A stretch of DNA of 64,000 nt from an uncultured Acetatifactor sp. (GCA_934436435.1 CAKSAN010000002.1:124001-188000); one strand, 5' to 3'. Positions 9,421 through 18,835 are shown, counted from the first letter of the stretch. Notes: generated by a model from the letters alone, not told the origin. Program-made: numbers and translations.

Positions 9421-9574
9421 CATTTCTAAAGGTTGTTCAGACTTTTTTCATATTTGAACTATTGATTTATCCACAGGTTATCTCTATAATAGATGTGATT
9501 GCTCAGAAATTAAGCTGTGAGCTTGAAGCAGTTGGAAAAGTAACAGCCTATAAAATATAGAAAATGGAGATGAC

Positions 9575-11794
9575 ATGAGAAGATTAATTGAGTCATACAA
9601 TAACGGCTATGGCCCCGGTAATGGGGGAAATGGCAACGGAGCTAACGGCAATGGGAACAATCAGGGCAATGGCAATAACGGCAACGGGGGAAATGGCAAT
9701 CGCCCGCCGAGACGTCCCAGTATCCTGATGATGATCCTGTCGGGTCTGATGACGGTAATTGTAGTATTGATGCTGTATAATGCCTTCTTCGGCACCAATA
9801 CCGGGACAGAGGTATCCTATACGGATTTCCTGAAGGATCTGGATGCGGACAGAGTAGCTGCGGTAGAAGTGAATAAGGAAAGCGGCGTTGTGACCGTGCA
9901 GCTGAAGCAGGAAGCAGCGGCCACACCGGAGCCCGGCAGTTATATCAACTTCTACGGGATCACTCAGAAGGTTACACAGCCCCAGACAGTATATTATACC
10001 ATGCTGATGGAGGATCTGGATACTTTGACAGCCAGATTGCAGGAGCATGATGTGGAAGGCAACCGCGTAACCAGTAATACCTCCAATTTTCTGATGGAGA
10101 TTCTGATTACCGTAGTACTTCCGGTGGTGCTGATCTGGATCGTGGCAGGGTTCCTGTTCCGGAGAATGGGCGGCAGCGGCGGTCCCATGGGAGTTGGCAA
10201 GAGCAATGCCAAGGTATATGTACAGAAGGAGACCGGAGTTACCTTCAAGGATGTGGCCGGTGAGGATGAGGCAAAGGAATCTCTGGTGGAGGTCGTGGAC
10301 TTCCTGCACAATCCCCAGAAATATTCCAAGATCGGTGCAAAGCTTCCCAAGGGAGCACTGTTAGTAGGTCCTCCCGGAACCGGTAAGACTCTGCTGGCCA
10401 AGGCTGTGGCAGGAGAGGCTCATGTACCGTTCTTCTCCCTGACAGGTTCTGATTTTATTGAATTGTATGTAGGTGTGGGTGCCAGCCGTGTCCGCGACCT
10501 GTTTAAAGAAGCCACCAAGAATGCGCCCTGTATCGTATTTATCGATGAGATCGATGCTATCGGCCGCAGTCGTGATTCCAAATACGGCGGAGGCAATGAG
10601 GAGCGGGAACAGACTTTGAACCAGCTGCTGTCCGAGATGGATGGTTTTGACAGTTCCAAGGGTATCCTGATCCTGGGTGCTACGAACCGTCCTGAGATTC
10701 TGGACAAGGCGCTGTTGCGCCCCGGCCGTTTTGACCGCCGTATCATCGTGGATAAGCCGGATCTCAAGGGTCGCGTGGAGATCCTGAAGGTACACGCCAA
10801 GGATGTGAAAATGGATGAGACCGTAGACCTGGATGCCATTGCACTGGCCACCAGCGGAGCGGTAGGTTCGGATCTGGCCAATATGATCAATGAGGCGGCT
10901 ATCAATGCTGTCAAGGAAGGCAGAGAATTCGTAAGCCAGAAGGATCTGTTCGCAGCTGTGGAACAGGTGCTGGTAGGTAAGGAGAAGAAAGACCGCATCA
11001 TGAGCAAAGAGGAGCGTCGCATAGTATCCTACCATGAAGTGGGCCATGCACTGATTAGTGCCCTACAGAAAAATTCCGAGCCGGTACAGAAGATCACCAT
11101 TGTGCCCCGTACTATGGGTGCGCTGGGCTATGTTATGCAGGTACCTGAGGAGGAAAAATACCTTAACACCGAGGCAGAGCTTCGGGATATGCTGGTAGGT
11201 CTGGTGGGCGGACGTGCCGCGGAGGAAGTGGTATTCGATACCGTGACCACAGGCGCCGCCAACGATATTGAGAAGGCCACCGCTATCGCCCGCAATATGA
11301 TCACCCGTTACGGTATGAGCAAGCGTTTCGGCCTCGTCGGTCTGGCTACTGTAGAAAGCCAGTATCTGGAGGGAAGAACCGCTTTGAACTGTAGTGATGA
11401 GACTGCGGCCGCCATTGACGAAGAAGTGGTTGCCATGATCAAGGAAAGCTATGATCAGGCATTGCAGATGCTGCGTGAGAATCGTGAATTGATGGATAAG
11501 CTGGCAGCGTTCCTGATCGAGCGCGAGACCATTACCGGTAAGGAGTTCATGGAGATCTTCCGCAGAGAGAAGGGATTACCCGATCCGGAGGAAGAGAAGA
11601 AGGAAGAGGCGAAGGAGCAGACCGCCTCTGCACCGGATGCGGCGAAGGAGCCTGCACAGGAGGAGACTTCCGGACAGGAAAAGCCCGCGGAAGAATCCGG
11701 AGAACAGAAACCGGATGTTTCCGAAGAACCGAAGGATCCCAAGGATCCTCCCCAGGGATCGGTAGGATTGTTCTCCCACGGAACCCTTTCGTAA
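9575..11794 (+). CDS. ftsH: ATP-dependent zinc metalloprotease FtsH with Gly/Asn-rich N-terminus
   Basis: Membrane-anchored AAA+ protease that degrades unassembled membrane proteins and some regulators. The 739 residues are longer than the common 600-700. Order: a Gly/Asn-rich stretch (about residues 9-42), membrane helix (about 50-70), short extracytoplasmic domain, second helix (about 172-196), AAA module with Walker A GPPGTGKT at 265-272 and IDEIDAIGR, then the zinc site HEVGH at 487-491. The last 70 residues are acidic and Glu/Pro-rich, an unstructured tail. GGAG precedes the ATG. The low-complexity N-terminus is unusual and is discussed as a finding. A terminator follows directly. Confidence 0.96.
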   Translation: MRRLIESYNNGYGPGNGGNGNGANGNGNNQGNGNNGNGGNGNRPPRRPSILMMILSGLMTVIVVLMLYNAFFGTNTGTEVSYTDFLKDLDADRVAAVEVNKESGVVTVQLKQEAAATPEPGSYINFYGITQKVTQPQTVYYTMLMEDLDTLTARLQEHDVEGNRVTSNTSNFLMEILITVVLPVVLIWIVAGFLFRRMGGSGGPMGVGKSNAKVYVQKETGVTFKDVAGEDEAKESLVEVVDFLHNPQKYSKIGAKLPKGALLVGPPGTGKTLLAKAVAGEAHVPFFSLTGSDFIELYVGVGASRVRDLFKEATKNAPCIVFIDEIDAIGRSRDSKYGGGNEEREQTLNQLLSEMDGFDSSKGILILGATNRPEILDKALLRPGRFDRRIIVDKPDLKGRVEILKVHAKDVKMDETVDLDAIALATSGAVGSDLANMINEAAINAVKEGREFVSQKDLFAAVEQVLVGKEKKDRIMSKEERRIVSYHEVGHALISALQKNSEPVQKITIVPRTMGALGYVMQVPEEEKYLNTEAELRDMLVGLVGGRAAEEVVFDTVTTGAANDIEKATAIARNMITRYGMSKRFGLVGLATVESQYLEGRTALNCSDETAAAIDEEVVAMIKESYDQALQMLRENRELMDKLAAFLIERETITGKEFMEIFRREKGLPDPEEEKKEEAKEQTASAPDAAKEPAQEETSGQEKPAEESGEQKPDVSEEPKDPKDPPQGSVGLFSHGTLS

Positions 11795-11819
11795 GTGAAA
11801 AATTAAAGTAAGCAAAATA

Positions 11820-11864
11820 AAAACTCTCCGAAGAGATTCCGATGAATCTGTGTGGAGAGTTTTT
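11820..11864 (+). terminator. Terminator after ftsH
   Basis: AAAACTCTCC pairs with GGAGAGTTTT, with an inner GATTC/GAATC helix, and ends in a T5 run 26 bases after the ftsH stop. Confidence 0.85.
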
Positions 11865-11976
11865 GGGGAATTCATAGTTGATTATTTCCCACGAATGCTT
11901 TATCATAATAAAGTGCCGGGAGCTTTCCGGACAGGCTGCACCGACAGCCAGATCGTAACGAGGAGGTATTATCAAA

Positions 11977-12381
11977 ATGTTAAAACAGTTATCCATTTAC
12001 GCTGAAAATAAAAAAGGAGCCCTGCGGGCCATGACCAATGCGCTGTACGAAGCAGGCATCAATATCTGGGGTTCCGTTACCAACGACGGTTCTGAGTATG
12101 GCATTAACCGTATGGTCGTATCCGATCCCGAAAAGGCAAAAGAGGTTCTGGCGGCGAAAGGCTATCTTTGTCGTTTCGTAGATGTTCTGGCAGTAGAGAT
12201 CGAGGATAAACCCGGCGCATTGAACAATCTGCTGACGGCTCTCTTAGACAGCAATGTCAATGTGGACTACACCTACCTGTCCTTTAACCGTGATTCCTCT
12301 ACCCCTGTTATGATCCTTCACACCGCCGATCCCGAGGAAGTAGAGCTCTGCCTGAAGGCTAAGGGGTTCATGATGGTATAG
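11977..12381 (+). CDS. Tandem ACT-domain protein
   Basis: Small cytosolic protein of 134 residues made of two ACT domains (about residues 1-65 and 70-134), the fold that binds amino acids as regulatory ligands. The first begins KQLSIYAENKKGALRAMTNAL, the second VEIEDKPGALNNLLTALL. Proteins of this size are common in Clostridia and are thought to sense amino acids, but I cannot assign ligand or target. AGGAGG precedes the ATG. The gene stands alone between two terminator-like structures; a structured repeat begins seven bases after its stop. Confidence 0.85.
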   Translation: MLKQLSIYAENKKGALRAMTNALYEAGINIWGSVTNDGSEYGINRMVVSDPEKAKEVLAAKGYLCRFVDVLAVEIEDKPGALNNLLTALLDSNVNVDYTYLSFNRDSSTPVMILHTADPEEVELCLKAKGFMMV

Positions 12382-12387
12382 CACCAA

Positions 12388-12517
12388 CGTCCATGCAAAA
12401 ATAAAAATAAGAGCCATTTGCGGAAGCTTGCTTACGGCAAATGGCTCTTATTTTTGTTTTTATACGGCGAAAGCCGTCCATGAGCTGATGCGCAGCATCT
12501 GCGAATGGGCATGGACG
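12388..12517 (+). repeat. Structured intergenic repeat, member 1
   Basis: The outer stem CGTCCATGC (12388-12396) pairs with GCATGGACG (12509-12517). Inside are a long hairpin (AAGAGCCATTTGC ... GCAAATGGCTCTT, 12409-12449) capped by AAG-CTTG-CTT, then a GGCGAA linker (12466-12471), then the second hairpin CCAT-GA-GC ... GC-GA-ATGG. The order and the CTTG, GGCGAA and ATGAGC...GCGAATGG signatures match members at 23673 and 28360 although the stem sequences differ. Because the long hairpin is followed by TTATTTTTGTTTTT, it probably also terminates the ACT-gene transcript. Confidence 0.6.
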
Positions 12518-12559
12518 AATGCGGGAACCATAATAATCCAAATTTATTTAAGTAGGATA

Positions 12560-12589
12560 TTGACAAACCGGATACCGGAGTGCTATTAT
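12560..12589 (+). promoter_or_regulatory. Promoter of the first LacI/maltodextrin module
   Basis: Consensus -35 TTGACA (12560-12565), an 18-base spacer and -10 TATTAT (12584-12589). Transcription would start near 12596, just before two LacI-type operators. Confidence 0.75.
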
Positions 12590-12601
12590 CAAGACATAAC
12601 C

Positions 12602-12619
12602 AATGCAAACGTTTGCATT
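12602..12619. promoter_or_regulatory. LacI-family operator 1
   Basis: Perfect palindrome AATGCAAACGTTTGCATT with the central CG typical of LacI/GalR sites. It lies just downstream of the predicted start of transcription, a position suited to autorepression. Confidence 0.8.
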
Positions 12620-12636
12620 ATTTTTTTAGAAGAGCG

Positions 12637-12650
12637 TGCAAACGTTTGCA
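12637..12650. promoter_or_regulatory. LacI-family operator 2
   Basis: Perfect palindrome TGCAAACGTTTGCA, core-identical to operator 1. The centres are 33 bp apart, about three helical turns, so two dimers could bind the same face of the DNA. Confidence 0.8.
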
Positions 12651-12691
12651 TAACAAGAGAATAACAATCATAGAAAACGGGTGAGGACGAA

Positions 12692-13723
12692 ATGCCAGCA
12701 ACAATTAAGGACATAGCAAAGAAAGTGGGAGTAAATCCATCGACAGTATCCAGAGTGATTAACGGAACTGCCAGTATTTCAGAGGAAACCAGACAAAAAA
12801 TTAAAGATGCCATGAGAGAACTGGATTATCATCCCAACAGTCTGGCCAGAAGTCTTGTAAACGGAAGCACTTTTACAATAGGGCTGGTGATTGATGCCGG
12901 TAACAGTGATGCTTTCTCGAACGCCTTTTTTATCCGGAGTGTTTCGGCAATCGAAGCGGTAACACAGCAGAGAGGGTTCAACCTGTTGATTACCAGTGAC
13001 TTCGACAAAGAAAATAACAGTGCTGTCAAGAATTTGATCTTAGAGAAAAAAATAGACGGAATTATACTTCCTGTTTCTGCTGCGACGGAGGAACTGGTGG
13101 ATCTTTTGATCAGCAGCCATTTTCCGTTTATTGTTCTGGGAGAGCCGGATAATGTAAGAGATGATATTCACTGGATAGATATGGATAACAAACAGGGAGC
13201 GGAGGATGCTGTAAATTATCTGCATCAGGCGGGTTATAAGAAGACGATCCTGCTTGTGGAAAATCGAATCACAATGTTTGAAAGAAAGAGAATTCAGGGA
13301 TTTCAGTCGGCGACTGCATTGATGAATACAGATGTAACGGAGAACTTTATTGTGGAATGTGGAACGGAGAGCAGTCAGATCGATGAAGCTTTGCAAAATA
13401 TGCTGGATCATTGTGAGGATATTGACAGCATTATATGTACCAATAATGTAGTGGCCTATGAGACTTTGAAGTTCCTGAAAAAGAAAAAGCTGGATGTTCC
13501 CGGAAATATAGGAATTATTACATTTGATAATTATCCTCTGGCAGAATACATGGATCCTCCCCTCACGGTAGTGGATATTGATACTTATAAGTTGGGGGAA
13601 GAAGCAGCCAATATTTTGTTTTCCATTATTCAGAATCCGGGACAGGACAGAAAGGAGGTATTACTTTCCACCAGAATTATTGAGAGGGAATCTACAATGA
13701 AAGGAGAAAAGCGGAAGAAGTGA
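12692..13723 (+). CDS. LacI-family transcriptional regulator of maltodextrin module 1
   Basis: DNA-binding repressor of 343 residues: an N-terminal LacI helix-turn-helix (ATIKDIAKKVGVNPSTVSRVINGT) and hinge (YHPNSLARSL), then a periplasmic-binding-like sensor domain ending in the usual GEEAANILFSII segment. The promoter and two operators directly upstream suggest it represses itself and the downstream GH13 and ABC genes. Its stop overlaps the GTG start of the GH13 gene by four bases, so translation is coupled. The inducer is inferred to be a maltose-type sugar. Confidence 0.93.
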   Translation: MPATIKDIAKKVGVNPSTVSRVINGTASISEETRQKIKDAMRELDYHPNSLARSLVNGSTFTIGLVIDAGNSDAFSNAFFIRSVSAIEAVTQQRGFNLLITSDFDKENNSAVKNLILEKKIDGIILPVSAATEELVDLLISSHFPFIVLGEPDNVRDDIHWIDMDNKQGAEDAVNYLHQAGYKKTILLVENRITMFERKRIQGFQSATALMNTDVTENFIVECGTESSQIDEALQNMLDHCEDIDSIICTNNVVAYETLKFLKKKKLDVPGNIGIITFDNYPLAEYMDPPLTVVDIDTYKLGEEAANILFSIIQNPGQDRKEVLLSTRIIERESTMKGEKRKK

Positions 13724-15522
13724 AAAGAGAAGCAATCCAGCATTTCAATACGGAAGAGTATATATATCCTGTAAAGCGAAATGAATTGGTATTCAAGATT
13801 CGCAGTGCAAAAAAGGATATATCGAAATGTATGTTGGTTTACTGGGACAGAACAAAACCGGAGAACCAAAAGAAACAGGAATTGAAGTGTCGTTACAGAG
13901 ATGAGTTGTTTGATTACTTTCAGGGGGAAATAATATTTCACCAGATTGCGCGTTATCAGAAATATTATTTTGAACTGACGGACAGAAGCGGAACTACTGT
14001 GTATTATACGGCAAATGGTGTGCAGCAGGAACTTCCGAAGATCGGTTTCTTTGAATATTTGTATGTCAATGGAACGGATGTTATTACTTTCCCGGAATGG
14101 GCCAAGGGAGTTATTTATTACCAGATATTTCCCGAGAGGTTTTGGAATGGCGATCGTGGAAATGATCCGGAAGGATGTAAACCCTGGGGGACATTACCTG
14201 ACAGAGAACATCATATGGGTGGAGACTTGCAGGGGATCATTCAAAAGGTTCCTTATCTGAAGGAACTGGGAATAGAGTGCATATACTTAAATCCCATATT
14301 TGAAGGAGATTTTAATCATAAATATGCAACCACGGACTATTTCAAGATAGATTCCCAGTTCGGTACAGAAGAGACATTCAGAGAACTTGTAGGTACGTGT
14401 CACAGTCAGGGAATCCGAATCGTCCTGGATGGAGTATTTAATCATACGGGAGTTCATTTTGAGCCGTTTCAGGATGTTTTGGAAAAACAGGAAAAATCCC
14501 GTTATGTAAAATGGTTTCATATCAATCATTATCCGGTGGAACCGAGTCATCACAATTATGAATGCGTCGGAGCCTATAAGTGGATGCCTAAGCTTGATAC
14601 CTCCAATCCGGAGGTCAGGGAATTTATTCTGAAGGTAATGATGCACTGGATCGATCATTATGGGATCGATGGCTGGCGACTGGATGTGGCGGATGAAGTA
14701 GACCCTTCCGTATGGGAAGAAGCACGAATACGGATAAAGGAAAAATATCCGGACAAAATTTTGCTGGGTGAGACCTGGGGATACGCCGGAAAGATGCTGC
14801 GAGGCAATCAGATGGATTCCGTGATGAATTATGTATTCCGGGATGCCGTCAGAGACTACATAGCAGAAAAGTCGATTTCCGTAACAGAGTTTGACAGCAG
14901 GCTGAACCATATGCTGGCCTATTATAAAGACGAGACAGACAGTCTTCTGTATAATCTGATCGACAGTCATGATACGGAACGCTTCCTATATCTGTGTCAG
15001 GAAGATAAAAAGCTTCTGAAACTGGCAGTAGCACTTCAAATGCTGTTTCCGGGTTCTCCGGCAATTTACTACGGCGATGAGGCTGGAATGACAGGAGACA
15101 ATGATCCGGATTGCCGAAGATGCATGGAATGGGGAGAGAATGCAGATAAAGATATGAGGAACTGGTATCGGAAAATGATACAGTTACGAAAGGATTATAG
15201 CTGCATCCGATCCGGAAGCTTCAGAAGCATTGTTGCAGACGAAACGACAGATACCTACGGATTTGTGCGCAAGGATGAGACTGGAAGCTGTTATGTAATT
15301 CTACATAAAGGAATCGATGACTGTAGAATAGAATGTCCGGTTTTGGAAAAAGGCGTTTTTGCAGAAGTACTTTCCGGGGAGTTGCTGCAAGAGGAAAATA
15401 TCGGAGACTCGGAATTTCTAAATGAGGACATAACAGAATACAAGGGCAAAATTACGTTGCAAATGGAGCCCTATTCTGTGAAAGTCATAATGAGTTCATC
15501 GAACTCGGGCAAAAAACAATAG
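13720..15522 (+). CDS. GH13 neopullulanase/cyclomaltodextrinase-like alpha-glycosidase (module 1)
   Basis: Probably a cytoplasmic glycoside hydrolase (no signal peptide) that cleaves imported maltodextrins, 600 residues. A CBM34-like N-terminal beta domain (about 1-115) precedes the catalytic barrel beginning GVIYYQIFPERFWNGD. The three catalytic acids are visible: Asp322 in RLDVADE, Glu351 in LLGETWG and Asp418 in DSHDTERF. The start is GTG at 13720, overlapping the lacI stop by four bases; the frame and the GH13 N-terminus support it. The lipoprotein gene follows after 13 bases. Exact product specificity (maltose, panose or cyclodextrin) is uncertain. Confidence 0.92.
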   Translation: MKREAIQHFNTEEYIYPVKRNELVFKIRSAKKDISKCMLVYWDRTKPENQKKQELKCRYRDELFDYFQGEIIFHQIARYQKYYFELTDRSGTTVYYTANGVQQELPKIGFFEYLYVNGTDVITFPEWAKGVIYYQIFPERFWNGDRGNDPEGCKPWGTLPDREHHMGGDLQGIIQKVPYLKELGIECIYLNPIFEGDFNHKYATTDYFKIDSQFGTEETFRELVGTCHSQGIRIVLDGVFNHTGVHFEPFQDVLEKQEKSRYVKWFHINHYPVEPSHHNYECVGAYKWMPKLDTSNPEVREFILKVMMHWIDHYGIDGWRLDVADEVDPSVWEEARIRIKEKYPDKILLGETWGYAGKMLRGNQMDSVMNYVFRDAVRDYIAEKSISVTEFDSRLNHMLAYYKDETDSLLYNLIDSHDTERFLYLCQEDKKLLKLAVALQMLFPGSPAIYYGDEAGMTGDNDPDCRRCMEWGENADKDMRNWYRKMIQLRKDYSCIRSGSFRSIVADETTDTYGFVRKDETGSCYVILHKGIDDCRIECPVLEKGVFAEVLSGELLQEENIGDSEFLNEDITEYKGKITLQMEPYSVKVIMSSSNSGKKQ

Positions 15523-15535
15523 GAGGATGTTTACA

Positions 15536-16873
15536 ATGATGAAGGTGAAGAAAAACAAAAAATTACTGGCAATTCTACTCACAACCGTAATGAGCCTGGC
15601 AGCCTTAACAGGATGTGGAGAATCACCAGTAGAATCTGAAACCGGCTCAGAGAGTCAGGTATCAGCAACAGCAGAGGTTCCTGCGGCCACAGAAATTGCT
15701 TCGCAGGAAGAAGTTACCATCAATTTCTGGCATCACTATAGCGCACAGTCAGCCGAGAATGAAACCCTGATGAATGTACTGATTCCGGAATTTGAAAAAG
15801 AAAATCCGGGAATTAAGGTAAATGCAGTATCTCATGAATGGGCAGATCTGCATCAGAAAATTCTGATCAGTGCACAGTCAAACACGTTACCGGATGTAGC
15901 CAGACTGGATAGTGCATGGGTTCCTGAATTTCAGAAAATGGGAATTCTGACAGCACTGGATGAAGAGATGTCCGACTTTAACGATGTCTCCGGTGGTTTA
16001 TTGGAAAGTGCCATGAGTACAGCAAAAGTGGATGGTCATTTTTACGGACTTGCACTTAACACCAATACCAAGATTCTCTTCTATAATGTGCAGGCTTTCA
16101 AGGATGCAGGTATTGAGGATCCCAAAACCATGGATGAATTTGTGGATGCTGCTAAGAAATTAGCAGGAACCAATGCAAATGGTCAACAGGTATGGGGATA
16201 TGATGAACCCGCACTGGCAGGTTGGAACCTCTGCCCGTTCATCTGGAGCATGGGTGGATCCATTACCAATGAAGAGGAAACAAAGGCATCCGGTTATATC
16301 AACAGTCCGGAGACAGTAAAGGCAATCGAAACGCTTGCGGAACTGTATCAGGCAGGTGCAATCACGGGATGGAATGCGGGTGACATTCCTATGACAGATG
16401 GTTTCGGAACCGGTAGATACATGATGCTTCTGGAAGGCCCCTGGAAAGTTGCGGAAATGCAGGGATCTTATCCTGATTTTGAATATGCAACTACAGAAAT
16501 GCCTGCGGGCGATGCCGGATCCATATCTGTTCTGGGTGGCGAAGACATTGCCATGTTTAACAGTGCCAATAAAGATGCTGCATGGAAATTCATGAAGTTT
16601 ATGACCAGTGAATTTGCAGAAGAGGAAATGGCAAAATGCGGTCAGATCCCTGTCAACAAGGAAGCACTGGAAAGCGATACGGTAAAAGCAGCAGATTATG
16701 CACCGTTCCTGGAAGCCATCAAAACGGCAAAATCCCGTCCTACCGTAGCCTGCTGGTCCGAAATGGACAGCGAATTATCTGTCGCAGTTACGGATGTAAT
16801 GAACGGAAAGAAAACAGCACAGGAAGCTATGGATAAGCTTGCACAGCGTTTTGATGAACTCCTTGCGGAATAA
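15536..16873 (+). CDS. ABC sugar-binding lipoprotein, maltodextrin module 1
   Basis: Extracellular binding lipoprotein, 445 residues. The signal peptide ends in a lipobox (LTGC, Cys about residue 24) followed by a Ser/Glu-rich linker. The mature part has the maltose-binding pattern: VTINFWHHYSAQSAENE, DVARLDSAWVPEFQKMG, and MLLEGPWKVAEM. AGGAGG at 15521 fits ATG 15536 better than the in-frame ATG at 15527. Between a GH13 gene and MalF/MalG-type permeases, it is inferred to bind malto-oligosaccharides. It differs clearly from the paralog at 39745, so ligand lengths may differ. Confidence 0.9.
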   Translation: MMKVKKNKKLLAILLTTVMSLAALTGCGESPVESETGSESQVSATAEVPAATEIASQEEVTINFWHHYSAQSAENETLMNVLIPEFEKENPGIKVNAVSHEWADLHQKILISAQSNTLPDVARLDSAWVPEFQKMGILTALDEEMSDFNDVSGGLLESAMSTAKVDGHFYGLALNTNTKILFYNVQAFKDAGIEDPKTMDEFVDAAKKLAGTNANGQQVWGYDEPALAGWNLCPFIWSMGGSITNEEETKASGYINSPETVKAIETLAELYQAGAITGWNAGDIPMTDGFGTGRYMMLLEGPWKVAEMQGSYPDFEYATTEMPAGDAGSISVLGGEDIAMFNSANKDAAWKFMKFMTSEFAEEEMAKCGQIPVNKEALESDTVKAADYAPFLEAIKTAKSRPTVACWSEMDSELSVAVTDVMNGKKTAQEAMDKLAQRFDELLAE

Positions 16874-16917
16874 TATTAATTATAACTTGCCATATGTATA
16901 AAGTCAAATAGCAGTCC

Positions 16918-16943
16918 GGGGCAGCGCCGACAGGTGCTGTCCC
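16918..16943 (+). other. Intercistronic hairpin between binding protein and MalF-like gene
   Basis: GGGGCAGC pairs with GCTGTCCC (one wobble) around a 10-base loop, 45 bases after the binding-protein stop. Without a T-run it resembles the hairpin at 4801 and may protect the lipoprotein mRNA or reduce read-through to the permeases. Confidence 0.55.
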
Positions 16944-16964
16944 AACTGTAAAAGAGGTATTTCT

Positions 16965-17846
16965 ATGAAGACATCACGGAAAAGCAAAATACAGATTGGA
17001 CTATTACTTTTACCCGGGTTACTTGTATTTGGAATTTTCACGATCTACCCTATTTTGAAATTGTTCATCATGAGTTTTTTTGAATGGGACTTTGGCAGTA
17101 TGCTGAGTCACCGCTTTATTGGCCTGGAAAATTACAAGGAAGTATTGGGAGACGAATACTTCCGGACTGTTTTTATAAATTCATTGGTATATACGCTTGT
17201 GACTGTGCCCGGACAGATGCTGGCTGGATTTTTGGTTGCGCTTTTGCTGAATCAGATTACACGTTTTAAAGTCGGGTATCGTGTAATGTATTATTTGCCC
17301 GTAATCACGTCGTGGGTAGTAGCATCTCTGATTTTCAAATATGTGTTTAATACAGAAGGATTATTAAACTATTTCCTGATGAATGTAGTACATATTACCA
17401 GTGCAAACGTAAGATGGCTGGATACCAGATGGGGCGGTATGACCGTAGCCATGTTACTGGGAATATGGAAAGGAATTGGCTGGAACATGGTAGTGTTCCT
17501 TGCAGCGTTGCAGACAGTGCCCGCAGACCTCTATGAAGCGGCCGCCATCGACGGAGCCACGGCATGGGATAAGATGTGGAATGTTACAATACCGAGCATC
17601 CGGGGGACCATTTTATTTGCGCTGGTAATGCTGACGATCGGCGGATTTAATGTGTTTACCTCCATCAAGATGATAACCGGTGGCGAACCGGGACATCAGA
17701 CAGATGTCATTTTGACATGGATGTATCACAAAGCATTCAGTACGGGAAAATTTGGTTATGCTGCAGCATTGTCCTTTATTACAACAGTAGTGCTTGCGAT
17801 TCTTGCTGTAATACAGTTTAAACTCATGCAGCAGAAAGACCAATAA
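16965..17846 (+). CDS. ABC permease, MalF type, maltodextrin module 1
   Basis: Membrane subunit of the maltodextrin importer, 293 residues, six predicted helices. The N-terminal GLLLLPGLLVFGIFTIYP and the coupling loop EAAAIDGATAWDKMWNVTIP are family signatures. GAGG precedes the ATG. The partner permease begins 17 bases after its stop. No ATP-binding subunit is in the operon. Confidence 0.93.
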   Translation: MKTSRKSKIQIGLLLLPGLLVFGIFTIYPILKLFIMSFFEWDFGSMLSHRFIGLENYKEVLGDEYFRTVFINSLVYTLVTVPGQMLAGFLVALLLNQITRFKVGYRVMYYLPVITSWVVASLIFKYVFNTEGLLNYFLMNVVHITSANVRWLDTRWGGMTVAMLLGIWKGIGWNMVVFLAALQTVPADLYEAAAIDGATAWDKMWNVTIPSIRGTILFALVMLTIGGFNVFTSIKMITGGEPGHQTDVILTWMYHKAFSTGKFGYAAALSFITTVVLAILAVIQFKLMQQKDQ

Positions 17847-17863
17847 GACAGGCAGGTGTGGAT

Positions 17864-18703
17864 ATGAAAAGAAAAACGTGGATACAGATATTTCTTCACT
17901 TTATATTAATTGCCGGATTGATTATTGTTGTACTTCCCATGGTCTATATGATCAGTACATCTTTAAAGCCGAACGGGGCATTGTACGAATATCCGCCCCG
18001 CTTTTTACCGGCGTTGGATGAGGTGACTCTGGAAAATTACCGGTACATATTGGGACAGGGAAAATTTTATCGTAACTTCCTAAACAGTATGTGTGTATCT
18101 GTGGCATCGGTGTTAATTGCGGCAGCTATTGCATCGGCACTGGGATATGTCATTGCAAGATTTGACTTTCCGGGGAAAAACTTCCTGTTTGGATTCATTG
18201 TTCTGACCATGATCGTTCCGGGACTGACGCTGATCGTTCCCCAGTATGAACTGGCGGTAAAATTACGTGTGATCAATTCCCTTGCGGGACTGGTTCCCTT
18301 TTATGCAGCCTGGACCATTCCTTATTCCACATTTATGATAAAAGGCTTTGTGGAAGGAATTCCAAGGGAACTGGATGAGGCAACCTACATGGATGGTGGA
18401 AGTGTTTTTACTGTATTCGGAAGGATTATTATACCGCTTGCCAAACCGGGAATCGCTTCCGTATCTATTTTCAACTTTTTGACAGCATGGGAAGAATTCC
18501 CATGGGCGAATACGGTCTTGAACGATAATCTGAAACGGACGATGCCGATTGCTGTTTCGGGATTTTTCGGAGAACATCAATTTACACAGTGGGGCTATGT
18601 CTTTGCATTGTCAGTATTTAGTCTTTTACCCATACTTATCGTGTTTATCTGCTGCCAGAAATTCTTTGTGGCAGGTCTGACAAGTGGCAGCGTAAAAGGC
18701 TGA
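17864..18703 (+). CDS. ABC permease, MalG type, maltodextrin module 1
   Basis: Second membrane subunit, 279 residues, with six helices and the coupling loop ELDEATYMDGGSVFTVFGRI. It ends in AGLTSGSVKG, typical of MalG-like proteins. ATG 17864 is preferred over the GTG at 17858 because the latter merges with the AGGTG ribosome site. It is the last gene of the module; a terminator follows. Confidence 0.92.
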   Translation: MKRKTWIQIFLHFILIAGLIIVVLPMVYMISTSLKPNGALYEYPPRFLPALDEVTLENYRYILGQGKFYRNFLNSMCVSVASVLIAAAIASALGYVIARFDFPGKNFLFGFIVLTMIVPGLTLIVPQYELAVKLRVINSLAGLVPFYAAWTIPYSTFMIKGFVEGIPRELDEATYMDGGSVFTVFGRIIIPLAKPGIASVSIFNFLTAWEEFPWANTVLNDNLKRTMPIAVSGFFGEHQFTQWGYVFALSVFSLLPILIVFICCQKFFVAGLTSGSVKG

Positions 18704-18725
18704 TACCATATATTACCTTTCCTAT

Positions 18726-18764
18726 GCGGTGTTTGCAGTTGCTGGCAGACACCGCTTTTGTTTT
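18726..18764 (+). terminator. Terminator of maltodextrin module 1
   Basis: GCGGTGTTTGC and GCAGACACCGC form an interrupted stem followed by TTTTGTTTTG, 22 bases after the permease stop. Confidence 0.8.
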
Positions 18765-18835
18765 GCACAGGATAAAAATCACTTGTTGTATTTTTTGACA
18801 GAATCGGTATGATAGAAACAGGTGAGGAAATATTT

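Noticed and set aside
9363..9560. 65-codon open frame between nagA and ftsH
   Set aside because: It runs through the terminator hairpin, has no ribosome site and shows no recognisable protein pattern.
12428..12664. 78-codon open frame upstream of lacI
   Set aside because: It overlaps the structured repeat, promoter and operators; composition is not protein-like.
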